This document shows, piece by piece, positions 33,881-46,400 of a DNA stretch of 64,000 nucleotides. Each line of letters begins with the position of its first letter. The stretch's first letter is position 1. The position numbers and the translations under genes are program-made. This stretch comes from Beta vulgaris subsp. vulgaris (lineage: Eukaryota; Streptophyta; Magnoliopsida; Caryophyllales; Amaranthaceae): contig NC_079204.1 of the NCBI RefSeq assembly GCF_026745355.1, forward strand, positions 54,876,633 to 54,940,632, written 5' to 3'. The notes beneath the pieces were generated by a model. The model searched no databases. It was not told where the DNA came from and was given only the letters and a program-made list of their open reading frames with translations.

Positions 33881-34539
33881 CAATACCAATCTCAAAATTA
33901 TTCACCTTTTTCAAATTAATCAATCAAATATATATACAACAAGGTTTAGGAAACATTCTTAAACACGACTCCTAAAATATATCAAACTAGACTCTTATTT
34001 GTACAATAGGTATATCTCATCATTCTATCTTGTTAATTTTAATCATATCTCAATTTGTTGAAGTCTCGAGCTGGAAATCGAGATCCGATCAAGGAACGTT
34101 TTTATTTTCTTAATTTTGAAATCAAATTTGCAAATTGCAAGGTTCTTATCTCTCCCACTTTTTTTAAACGATTTTCACGAATTTAGGGTTTATTTATGCT
34201 ATTTGTGACGATAAAACTAGGGCTTGATTTTGGTTTGTTGAACAATGTTAAAGGGGTCGTCTTTAACTATTAGGCTCCAAACCAAATGTGGTTGTGGTGT
34301 CTATGGGTGTTCACAGATGGTTAACCGTCCCGAAATAACATTTTGGTTCAGTAACCGTAAGTTTCAGATCGCTCTTTTTGCGAACCGTAACTGTTTAGAC
34401 TGGTTGTCGCCTAATTTGTTAACCGTTTTTCGATTAACCATTAACCGGTATTTAAGTTATACTATTAGGTTTTACATATATATGCAAATGTAATACATTA
34501 TGCATTATGCAAATATGTATTTTCGGTATCCATTATGCT
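33881..34539. other. AT-rich intergenic with a hAT-interior-like patch
   Basis: 34290-34470 holds GGTTAACCG/GTAACCG words resembling MITE interiors (start near TATGGGTGTTCACAGATGG), with no definable right end. No gene is seen. Confidence 0.4.
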
Positions 34540-36360
34540 AAAATTTTTTTACATATATGCAAATATGTAATACAACACATATGTATTTTCTAACTGAAAT
34601 TAGGTTTTTAATTATTTGAGGAGTTAGAAAAATGTCACGAAGGGTAAGTTTTGGGGGGGGAGAGATATGACCATAACTCGTTATTAGAATGTGGACCCCG
34701 TTACCAACTAAAATATGATTATTAGTGCTGAATTTAGATAAGGGCATGAGCATACCTGAGTTACGTGTCATGTGAAATGTAGTAGTCGAGTCTATATACC
34801 ATCCATCATCTGGCTGTTGGAGGCTCATAGTAGAAAAGGCATGGTCCAATTTCGTAGGAGTCATAAGGGGTCCATATGGGGTTGTGTAAGTCGGATAAGC
34901 TTGCTACTAGGCAGGAGGTCCACGCTAAGATGGATGGGCAGACATGGGTCCAGGAGCATAGGCCCGTCGAGGGTAAGGAAAAGGTGTTGATGCATAGGAC
35001 TTGCGCCTTGCTGAGGAGTCCAGTACGGATTGGGTTGTAGAGGAGGATTGGCCCAATGTAAGGGAGGGATGCCTGGCCACATTGGGGCAGTTTGCTGGGG
35101 ATATTGTTTTGGCCGCATCCTCGACCACGTCCCCTGCCACCGTCAGCATTGTCGCGGCCGCTGCCGCGTCCACCGATGTGGCCACCGCCGCCGCCACCTC
35201 TGCGGTTATTGGGCTAAATTTGTTGTTAGGCCTGCGGTTGGGCCTGATTTTGTGGAGTATCATTCGTAGCAACAAAGGATTGGGCCTGCTTAGGTGCCTC
35301 GCTCTTGAGAACATCTGGATTTTTCTAGGGGAAAACGAGATCGGGCCGTCTCAAAAGAAGATAGAGGATTCGTTTATTGTATCAGTGATGCAATAGTGTT
35401 AAATTCAGTGTGAACGAGCCCATAAACCATGCGCAAAACTAATTTTTGCTCAGAAACAATTTGATCAACATTGGTTAATTGATCTTTGAGATGTTTAGTT
35501 GTTGATAGTAGGCAGAGATGTCGGGAAAATTCGACAAATGCATGGCGTTAAATTGATTTTCCATCTACACTACTCGTGTGTGTTTATTGTCCTGGAAAAT
35601 TTTAGTCTATTTCATGTTTCATGGGCCGTGACTCCGCGATATAAGACGGTTTGAAGGAAGTCATAAGAAATGATGCCATAGATCGACTTTTTTACAATCG
35701 AATCAAGAAGACGATTCCATAAATCGGTCGGAATATCAAGGAGCACATAGTTTTTGGATCAATATATCCAAAACATTGCGCGCATGATGGCAATGGATTT
35801 CAAATAATTCAACCCAATTGGAATATTGAGGCTTTTCATGATCAAGTATGATTGGAATCTCATTCTTTATATTACTAACTGCTTGTGCTGGATGAAAGGC
35901 GACAGGGGGAGGGGTACGCGGAGGTGGCATGTTGGATGTTTTGCCTTCAACGTCGCCTAGCATGGTGGCTAAAAAGGTTAATGTAAGCGGAAGACTTTGG
36001 TTGCAGTAGGATCATCACAGGTGAGCACGAGGCAAAGGACAAGAAAGAAAATCGAGACTTTGGTGAACATGGATGTGAGGTCCGGATGGTTTTCTTTGTT
36101 GTGCTAAGGTCGGATCACTAAGTTATTCTCTTGATACCATGTTAGATTATTAGAAACTTCGTAACCTTGGAGTGTTTCCATTGATCTAAACTTACAGGGT
36201 TTACAAAATATGTTTCCTGATCATGTTAGGAATCCGAAAAATAGATATAACAATAATCTATACAAACTATATCCTATTTAGGTGAGAAAATATTATCCTT
36301 AATAGTATCTCTATAAGTACTAAATCATATGTATAATCAAGATCCGGTGAGAACCACGCT
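34540..36360 (-). mobile_element. Degenerate Ty1/copia remnant (LTR, PBS, gag, protease)
   Basis: On the minus strand, an LTR end TCTAACA is followed at about 36150-36139 by TGGTATCAAGAG, a primer binding site. Gag follows at 35963-35736 (QYSNWVELFEIHCHHARNVL), with decayed gag in shifting frames to about 35400 and a basic, alanine-rich linker. A retroviral-type protease remnant lies at 34830-34560 (DGWYIDSTTTFHMTRNSGML), where the catalytic DSGA is DSTT. Integrase, RT and the 3' LTR are missing; the LTR side appears to reach about 36360. It is an inactive fossil. Confidence 0.75.
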
Positions 36361-39331
36361 TTATAATGAGAAGCAAGAACCAATATAAGCCCTTAGACCC
36401 CATGTCATTAATGACTTTTTCGTAATTATGCAACTTTTTATATTGATTCCCGATTTCTTTGCTTTTACAGAAGTTTCATCTACTTTTGGGCCAATTTTAC
36501 TTACTTTTACTAGTTTTACCTTTACTTCTAATATTAAGTTAACTTAAACTTATCCAAGACGGTAATTTTACAAGATAAATTGAAATGTTAGATGCCAATA
36601 ATGATATTTTATACTCATTAATGTACTTTTATCCTTAAAAAGTTTAAATTAAAATATCAAGTATAAGAAGTTGCATTTTTGTTTATTTACTTTTCATTCA
36701 ATATGATTTACTCCCTCTGTTTTTGTTTGTCATTCTCACTTTTCTGTGCGCGTCTCCCATTGCACTCTTTAAACTTAAATATATTTCATTATATATTAGT
36801 AAAAATTATAACAATTGAATATTAATAACGTACTAATTGAAACGAATCAAACAAGATCCTACATTTTTCTTATAAAATGAGAAAAATTGAGAAGATTCTC
36901 TTTATGAATGAATAGTGTCAAGATTTCAAGTGAGAAAGAAAAAAAAAACAGAGGGAGTACTTTATTATCTTTTTAGTTTACTTTTAAGGGGTAAACTTGA
37001 TTCTCATTCTCATTCTCATTCTCATTATAGACTTGGTTCTCATTGGATTATGGTTCTATATATATTAATATTAGAGATGAACAAAGTGAGCCGGTCCGGC
37101 CTAGCCCAAAAATGTCCAGGCTTGGGCATTTTTTTTGGGCTCAAATTCGAGCTCGACCCAATTTTTTTGGGTTTAGAGTGGATTTTCGGCAACCTAAAAA
37201 ATTATTTTTAGTTTAAATTTTGGACCGATCTTATTTTGTCCTGAAAAGTCCGTTATATTTGCCTCGAAAAAGTGGGATTAAATTTTATATATATACACAC
37301 TGACACACATCTATTATACCAAAATATTTATCACAAGAGTTAAGGGACAAATATGATATTGTTACTTTGGAAGTAATGGTAAAATAGACTTTCCAAACGC
37401 AATGTTCACAACTCACTAGCAAACATTGCAAAAGGTTGGTGGGTGAGATTCGAACCTGTGACTTTTCTGTCACACTGATTCTAGTAACATATTAAAGGAT
37501 CAACTTAACCAAAAACTTAAATAATGATTGAAGGTCCGTGAATAATTTTATACTCCATCACTCTACGTGATTAAGGACTTAGAATATTCACGAAAGGTCA
37601 TATTGATCAAGCTTTCTACGTGGTTGCCATAATTTAATAGCAATTGATCTCATTTAATTTGACCTTGTGCATACTCTTAAAATATACGATTATACACTTG
37701 TACAAGTGATTAAGATCAATAATTGAATTCATGAAGAAAGTTTATTCATGAGTCATGACAAAGGCGATCGTTAGCATAATATGAATACTAATAAATTAAG
37801 ATTATCGTTACGCCAGCTTTTTTTAAGGCATCTTACAGGCATCTTACAAATTGCAAAGTCCACTTTATTTAAATAAGATGATATTATGAGTTTTGATGGA
37901 ACTCAATAGTCAAGCTCGAAAATTTTGTATGCGTATGTAATATGAATAAAAATGAATTACTCTGTTTTTTCTAACACATTTAGAGGGAAAAAATAAGGAA
38001 TTGTCTGCCCCACAATATGGTATGTTATTGAAATGTATGGGAAATGATGCAAGCTCCACTATTTTAATTGGCCTTAAATAGCGGAATTTTATGGTGTTCT
38101 TTAGCATAATATTAGATTTTATTCTCATTCATCTTCGTTATTATAGACAAAAAATGTCTCAATTTTCTTCCCAAAACCACCAATTGTGGTGTTCCTCTTG
38201 CTGCAAAAGTCTAAATAAAAGAGAGAAGATCGAGCTTGGTGTTCGAGATTTTGGGTCGAAGTGCAGGAGAGAGAAAAAAGAATCTCTATAAAAATCAAAG
38301 AGAAGTTCATGATTTTTACAGATAGGTTGTTGATAGAAAATTGAAGAAAAGAATGCGGATAGTATTTCATAAAGAATGATATATGGTAATGTTAATTATT
38401 GAACAATTTAGAAAATGATATATGGGATGAAAAATTGTGAAGGAAAACACATGTTTGAAGATGTGACTCTAATACTTTGGTAATGAGTCGAGAATTTTCC
38501 CTCTAAAATATACATTATTTTATTATCCCCTTCATTGTCTAGTAGTAACCTTCTTTGATGGGCTCAACAATTGTGTATAAGATCTGGAAATGAGGAATTT
38601 ATTGTTTTATCATTTAATTTTATAGATAATACTGAGAGACTTTATATCTTTTGAGAATATGAAGGGGTAAATAATGATATGATCCAACAATCTGACTTCA
38701 ATCCGAACAAATTAATAGGTAGTATTTAGTAATTTTAACTCGTTTAAATAAATGGATCAACCTAACATGACCTAGTTTTTAAACGGGTTTGGTATTGAAC
38801 TTTCAAATGCAAATTCGACACGGTAACACGCAACACGTTTAATTACAAGACTATTTTCAATATCATTAGTGTGGCTTACTGGGTTTGGTTCATTGTATTT
38901 GTTCTTTGCTTGTTGTATATAGTTCATTTCGGTATGATAATTTGTACGTTTACACAAGCATATACAATTTGCAACATAATACAAAAAAAAAATACAATTT
39001 TGAATGAATTAACACATGTCATGTTTCATTCAAAAGAGAAGATACAATTTATAATAAAAGCATAGGTAATAAAAGAACAAGCATATATATATAATGAAAT
39101 GAATATTGACCATAAACATGGCATATCATGATTCATGATCTTCAGTATATAATATGATCTAAACACACATCTCACAATATGGATGAGGTGTTGGAGAGAG
39201 CAACTCAAAAGCACACGGTTTCCTGAAGGACTTAGACGCACGAACTAAAGTCTAAACGGGAGCAACTTCTTTTATTCATTTCCTTCTGGTTTTATATTGA
39301 ACAAGTGTTTTTTTTTTTCGGAAATTAGGTG
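36361..39331. other. Intergenic paralogous to 4640-5720 and 9970-10120; no gene
   Basis: Contains the Stowaway at 36711-36957 and a CATTCT-rich pentamer run near 37000. A GGCCTAGCCC/GGGCTC patch from 37080 to 37260 may be a truncated hAT MITE. The minus-strand GGTTCGAATCTCACC near 37445 is a B-box-like word in otherwise unassigned sequence. No coding region is supported. Confidence 0.45.
36709..36959. mobile_element. Stowaway MITE, copy-2 specific
   Basis: The 247-bp element 36711-36957 runs CTCCCTCTGTTTTTGTTTGT to AAAAAAAACAGAGGGAG, with TA on both sides. Copy 1 has the empty site GATTTACTTTATTG near 4805. Confidence 0.85.
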
Positions 39332-39913
39332 GTAGACACTAGGACTAAGCAGAAACTCCAGGTACCCAGACCCAAACCCGGACCTGGTATGGACGCGTCG
39401 TGTCCGGACCCAGTCCCGGTCCAACTGGGTCCGAGTCTGGGTCCAAAAAAATGGACCCAGTTGCATCCGGTTCCAATTCTAGGTAGAATTTTGTCGGACC
39501 CGGTACCTGGTGGGTACTCAATTTGACCGGTTCCAGCTCTGAGTACCCGGTTGGAGTGGGTCTAGGTCCAGGTACCCGATACTCAGAATTGGTTTTTTTT
39601 ATATACTCATATAGAATTGGTAATAGAATAATAGTTGTTAAGTAAAAAGTTAGTACTTAGTAGGCCTTAAGGCCCATTTAATTTTTTAAAAAATTGTATA
39701 GCTCAATTGGCCCATCTTAGTATACTGTTAAACTTACAATTGGGTACCCAGTTCTGGACCTGGTACCCACCGGTTTCGGGTCTTGGTCCAAAAATTTAGG
39801 ACTCGGTTTGACCAATTCCAATTCCATATTTTTAATACCCACTGGGTCCGGGTCTAGATCCAGGCCTATGAAATTCTACCGAGTACCCAGTTGTGCTCAC
39901 CCCTAGTAGACAC
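39332..39913. mobile_element. hAT-like MITE with 8-bp target duplication, copy 2
   Basis: The element 39340-39905 starts TAGGACTAAGCAG and ends GTGCTCACCCCTA (imperfect inverted repeats). It is flanked by GTAGACAC on both sides (39332-39339 and 39906-39913). The interior is dominated by GGTACCCAG, GGGTCC and ACCCGG words. Confidence 0.75.
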
Positions 39914-40480
39914 GAGTCTATTATTTAAATCGTGTGCGCCATTCAACACAATGAACAAAACAACATTCTCAATGAACAAATTAACCAAAAGAACAACACA
40001 CGAGACTCAATGAACATACATCTAAATTAACAATAAACAACAAGAAAAAAAAAAAGATGAACATAAGATAAAATATTTGATGAATAATCACTCAACTTAA
40101 TGAACAGACAAAGAAAACACAATGAACAAAGAAACATATCTGCAATAAACAAACTAAGAAACATAAAGATAAACAATTAACAAAGGAGAATCGTCGAGAT
40201 CGATGTCCATCCCTTTCTTTTTCCTATGTGCCATATATTGTTTATATATATGTATGTATGATCTGGTGAAGCAACACAAAAAAAGTCAAGAAGCCACCAC
40301 CTTTTTGTCTCTTTTTTCTTCTCCCCAAATCGATCTGATCTTAAGATTTCGAATCCATACACTATTTGAAATGTGACATATTGGGTTATTGGTTGTCATA
40401 TATGATCTTGAATTTTCCTTTGGCAACAGACCAAAAGAGTTAGAAACAAATTTGGAATTGCGGGAAAAATTGCAGGAAAC
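39914..40480. other. Iterated AATGAACAAA region and 5' flank of GARP-like copy 2
   Basis: 39930-40180 repeats AATGAACA/AACAATGAAC words and is copy-2 specific. 40185-40480 matches copy 1 (about 10180-10410). No gene is seen. Confidence 0.4.
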
Positions 40481-43400
40481 ATGATGAAAAAATATTATTT
40501 ACAATTGCTTGAATTGCAGCGATCAACAAGAAGCGGACAGAAGAGATTAACACAGGTAATGTCATAGGTCATATTATGTAACTTAAATCATCAACAGAGA
40601 AAATATATGACATTTCCTTTTTTCTTTATCTAAAATTACTATATCAATCAATAATGCTTAGTAGGTGTTTGGTATATATGGGAATTCAATTCTCATGTAA
40701 AGTTTTATTTTCTAGGAAGTTATTTCTTTTTTGTAATTATTAGGAAATTGACTAATGTATTTGGGATTAAGTGAATAAATTCCCACGTTTTGTGGGAATT
40801 TTAATCTCAAGAATTTTCATTGCCCCCGTGTTCTTCACTTCCTGTCAACCAAACTAATACCCAATTTAGAAAATTTCTTTACTTATTGTCAACCAAACTA
40901 CTACCCAATTTACAAAATCATGGGAATTTCTATTGCCTATATAATTTATCGTATACCAAACAACCGCTTATTCAGTAATGCATTATGGTGTATTAAAGTA
41001 CCAACCCAACCAAAAGAATAAGCTGATGGTTGAAATCTCAAGAATAGTTTTAGTTGTTATTCGGTATACAAGAAATTCTGTAGGCAATAGAAATTCCCAT
41101 GATTTTCTTATTTGGGTAGTTGTTTAGTTAACAAAAAGTGTGGAAAATAAGGGAAATGAAACTTTCTTCCCCTCAAAACGTGAGAAGTTATTCACCTAGC
41201 TTTCCTTGGTCATTTAAAATTCTCACATCAATTCATGAAAAGTGCAAGTTTCTTTATGTCAATTTAACATGCTCATTTCCTAAGAAATTACATAACGGAA
41301 ATAACTTCCTAAGAAATAGAAGTATCCATGAGAATTAAATTCCCATGTATACCAAACAACCACTAAATATTCTCTATCACAGTGAATTTAATTTCATAAA
41401 ATACAAGTTACGGGTAGGGGTTAAAGTTATTCGGATAAAATTCAATCCAATCCAAATTAGTAATTCGGATCAGATTTGAACTGTGTTCGGATTAGATACG
41501 AATTGAGTTTTTTTAAAAATTGGATTTTCGAATAGGAGTGGATTGAGGGTAATTGGATCCGAAAATCTAATATAACTGAATAGTAATATGCCTTGTATAT
41601 ATTATGTATCTGGATTGGGCATAAGTGCTTAAGTGATTTTTTTTTAAAACAAAACATACTCCATAGCCCAATACACATAGCACTTCGACCCTTCTCCTTA
41701 AACACTAATTGCACTTAATTTCTCATTTCCTAAATCTATTAGGTTGCTGTTGTGCTTAATTTATTTCATCGAAAAACTAGAGTTATAAAAAAAAATCGAA
41801 TTTTCGGATCGGATCCAATCTAGAGTATGAAAATTCGGATGGGATTGGATCGAATTCAAACCCTAATTGGTTTGGATTCGGATTGCAAAATTGAAATCCA
41901 ACTTTTATTCGGATTGGATTGGATTAGGCTCTAATCCAAACCGCACACCAAACTTTCACTCCTAGTTACGGGTTAGAATAGGATATATGTTAACAACGTA
42001 GGTTATGGTTGGTAAATTTCATAACCATTATAACGATTAATCGACCCATTAAGGTTAATTGTACGATTAATTGATGGTGAACACCCTTAGAAAAACTAAG
42101 ATATGGATACAATTTTTGCATACGTACAACAAATTGATTAATGGTCTCGAATTAAAGGGGCTACATAACTTTGTAATTAAAGAATTTCTGTGGAAGCATT
42201 TGCAGGAACCAGCTACACCATCATCAAGCATCTCACGTTTTGTGGAAACTAAAGATTTGGTCTCTGAAGAAAACGTTCATCAAATAGTTGTTGAAGCTGT
42301 GAACAGACTAGGCGGTATTAAAAGTGTGTGGCACTTTTATAGTTTGTGCAATTCCAAAGTTTTATTATTGTGAGCAAATATAACCTATAGTATTTTTTTT
42401 TTTGTTGTATGTTTGAATTTTTGTGTTCTAATTATTATTTGCAGAAGCTACCCCTGAGGCTGTATTAGATGAATTGGCAAGCCATGAATGGCTGAACCTG
42501 TTCGATGTCTACAAGCATTTGGAGGTTTGTAATTTTTACATTAGCTTTTTTTTTTTTTGAGAAAGAGGCAAAAAGAAATCAAATAAGTTAGGAACAGGAC
42601 CTATAACAAAAATATATTTTCTATTGAGACGGTAGCTTTGAAAAAAAAAGATTGCCTATCTTTTCTTTCATCTCTGGAGAAATATGATCGGATGGGGCCT
42701 TTAATTTCATTTTTCTTTTTTGTTATATTCCCCGCTTAGTCTAGTACCTAGTCGAATTGAATTTTTGACTAGAAAAATTTTGATACACTATATGACATTG
42801 AAATATTCGATCTATCATATGATATATGATCACATCATCATTCTAATTGAAATTGGAAAAGTTCAATTTGTCTTTTTCGCAATCCAAAACAAAATCCGTC
42901 TTTCTACTTAGTTTATATATAGTCTTGATTTATGTATGTATGATTAATGCGTGCATTGTGCTCTCAGGAACACAATGACAATTGTGCTCCCAAAATATAA
43001 AATAGAACATTTATAAATACGAAAACCAACATTTTACTATTGAGTTGGAACATTACAAAATTAACCTACGAAAATGAACATTTTATTGTTGAAATAGAAC
43101 ATTGCAAGAATTCATTTACGAAAATGAACATTTTACTGTTTAAGTGGAACATTACCAGAATCCAATTACGAAAATGAACATTTTATTGTTGAAGAGGAAC
43201 ATTACTATAATTCAATTTTTTAAATAGAACATATGCTTATCAAATATAGAATATATTTTCAGGGAAAATATAAAAAAAAAATTGGTGGAAAATATGTTGT
43301 TAAAGAATATTTTTTAAAATAAAACATTTGCTTATCGAAAATAGAACAATTTTCACGAAAAATAGAACATAATTTTCTACTGAAAAATAAGCTTAAAACA

Positions 43401-46400
43401 AACATTTGTTAAAATAAAACATTTGCTTATTGAAAAGACATCAATTTTTACGAAAAATAAAACATATTTTTTGCTAAAAAATATGCTTAAAATGAACATT
43501 TGTTGAAATAGAACATTTCTCATCGAAAATGGAACAAATAAACTGAGTGCATAAAGTGCATCGTGCTCCTGAGAGCACAATAGAATTTTCAATGTATGAA
43601 TTATCTCTATTTTATAAGCCAAGGAAGGAGTAATGGTGTCCTCCCAAGAAATTTACTTAATTGCCCTCCACAACATAAAATATTACATTTCTGATTTTCA
43701 AAAACAACCTTTAGCAATTAATCAAAACCAATTCAATGCATAAACTTGCCAAAAACAAATCAATCAAATCTCTATTACACCCAATTAACTCATGTAATGC
43801 TCAATCTAAAGTTGCCAATAAAAAAGATTCAATCAAATTAAAAGATTTATAATCAAATAAAACTTACTACACATTAATACTACTGTACACACAAAAAATA
43901 CACGTCATTCTCATTACAGGGCCAACTCAAATTCAAACTCAAATTATGTTCTTTTGAACTTATTTTCAGTTAATTTCAGTTTAGTTAATTTCTCTCTACA
44001 ATTCAGTTTCTCTCAGTTCAGTTCAGTACAGTTAATTTCAGTTCAATTTTGTTTTGTTTCTCTTAGTCCTAAAGAACGGGGCCTAAATCTTACGAATATG
44101 TGATGTGTTAGATTTTTTTTTTAAAAAAAAAAACTTAAATTACGGTTTATTTAAAATTTCATTTAAATATAGTTGAAATTCAAATTAAAATTATATCATA
44201 AATGGTCAGGAAAAAAAAAAATCAAATTTCATCAAAAAAATAACTTCAAATTTGTGCCATAATATTTAAAAAAATTGAGACAAAATACTTCAACACGAAT
44301 TGTTTTTGTGCCTAGATATTAAAAAATAATTGAGAAAAAAATACTTCAACCCACATTTTGAAAACAAAAATTTTGTGCCCATCATCGAATTTCAGCCTAT
44401 CAACTTGATATTCAAAATTACCTTATCGACGGCATAAAGAGCAGCACCATGATCGCCAAAGCCAGCTCCAATGACGACGAGATCATGATCGAAGGTTTGA
44501 GGAGAGTGGACTCGATGACTAGGGAGCAGAACTCGGCGAGAGCTCGCTGAGAAACTCAAAGCTCTATTCAAAGTCCACAGAAGCGGAGATTGAGAGGTTA
44601 GCTAAAAATACGGAAATATCGAGTGTGTGGTTTAATTTTGGGGAGAGAATTGAGGAAAATGATGAAAAAGAAATCAGAAAAAGTGAGTGCATTATTTCAA
44701 TTAAATAGATATGGAAAAAGAATTGCGTGAAATTGAGAGAGATGAGTTTCTGAATGGGAGGAGTCGTTAAGAATTGAAAAGAGCGAAAAACGACTGCATT
44801 ATTTTTGTCTCTTTTTGTCATGGTTCATGGGGTTGTTTAGAACTTTGACAAAAAAATTAGTTAGAGATGCAATTTCGTTACTTATTTATTAATGTGTTTT
44901 TAAATACTATTGTAAGTATTTCAATCTTTCTTATTCATAAAATAGAGGTGAAGTTAAATAGAAACTTTTGTTTTTTAGTTTTTCAATAATTATTCCCAAA
45001 ATGTTATTGCACACATAACGTGCACAAAAAACTAATCCTATGTTACAAGATATAAGGCACGTACTATCGAGTAAAAATTTTGGTTCAGATAAGCCGAGGT
45101 CAAGTCCTACCATTGTTGGGTCATTCTCTTTGATTCAAACTTTTACTAGATTTTATATTTAACGCTGATGTCAGTTAATTACTCCCTTTCTCTGAAATTT
45201 TGATCCCCTAAAGAAAAGTCATATTTGCTAAAATAAAGAAGAATGATTAGATTTTTCAAATATATCCCAAACTTAATTAAAAAATAGTTGTGAAGCCACT
45301 CGAAAGCAAATTAGAGTTCTTTTTTTAATTATTCTTGTGGAAATTGCTTGAGATTCGAGGAGGCAGAGAGGGAGGTTGTTTCAATTTTAATTTAAGTATA
45401 AGAGGAATTTAATGGTGGTACAAAGTGTCACAAAGATATGAGAGAGTGTGTGCGCACGAGGAAATGGGGAAATTAGCTAGGGTTGGGAAAATGAAAAAAG
45501 GGTTTGAAGAGCTCAAGTGATATAACGTGACATAAAAAAAAAACCGGAAAAAACAAGAGTCAATGCCGGAAACCGGCATAAGGTAGTTGTCAACAACAAA
45601 ATGGTAAAAGTAAGGTATTTCTCGTAAAAACTTGAAAGTTAAAGGGAGTTTGGGACAAAAAATCTTTTTTTTTTTTATTTGATTAGAGAAAGCAAATTAG
45701 AGTTATGTATAATATATTAAAACTAATATCATCAAGAAAAATATCAAAGGATGTGTCTCAATTTATTTTATTCAAGATATTTATATTTTAGTTTTTTTAC
45801 TAGTATAAACAATATATAACTTCAGATTGAAACAACTAAAAATAAATAAAGAAGTATATCTTACTATAATCACAAGGAGTTCGTAATTCTAAGAATTTAT
45901 GAGTCTTAAAGATACAAATTTTATCAAACATCCGGGTATACCGGAGGAAAGGTACGCCTAAGACTATTTTTATGTTCATTGCTCATGTGAAATCATCTAA
46001 ATGAGTAAAATATACTAAAAAGGAAAGTTCTAAATGAACATAAATTAGTCTGCATGGTACACCCTAGTGATTTAAAACTTTACTCAAAGGGATAATTTTT
46101 TTTGGAGATGAGCACAAAGTGATGATTTAATATCAGTGTAATAATAGCTAATTGTAGAAACTCTTTCATTTTGAGCATCTTTTTTGGGGATTGTTAAACA
46201 TCGCCTAGAAATTACTTAAAATCGCCCTAAATTTATTTTTATGGATCATTTTGCCCTTTCCTTTTTTTTCTACCACCCATCTCCTCCACCACCACCACCA
46301 ACACCAACACCACCTACCTCCCCACTACCCTTTTACCCTCTCCTCTTTTCCACACCACTCACCACCCACACCACCACCTACCTTCCCATAAATCCCACTG

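Noticed and set aside
35001..35396. Alanine-rich plus-strand frame of 131 residues
   Set aside because: Antisense to the decayed gag linker of a minus-strand copia remnant.
37430..37470. tRNA or SINE B-box at GATTCGAACCTGTGAC (minus strand)
   Set aside because: No A-box, A-tail or target duplication could be placed around it.
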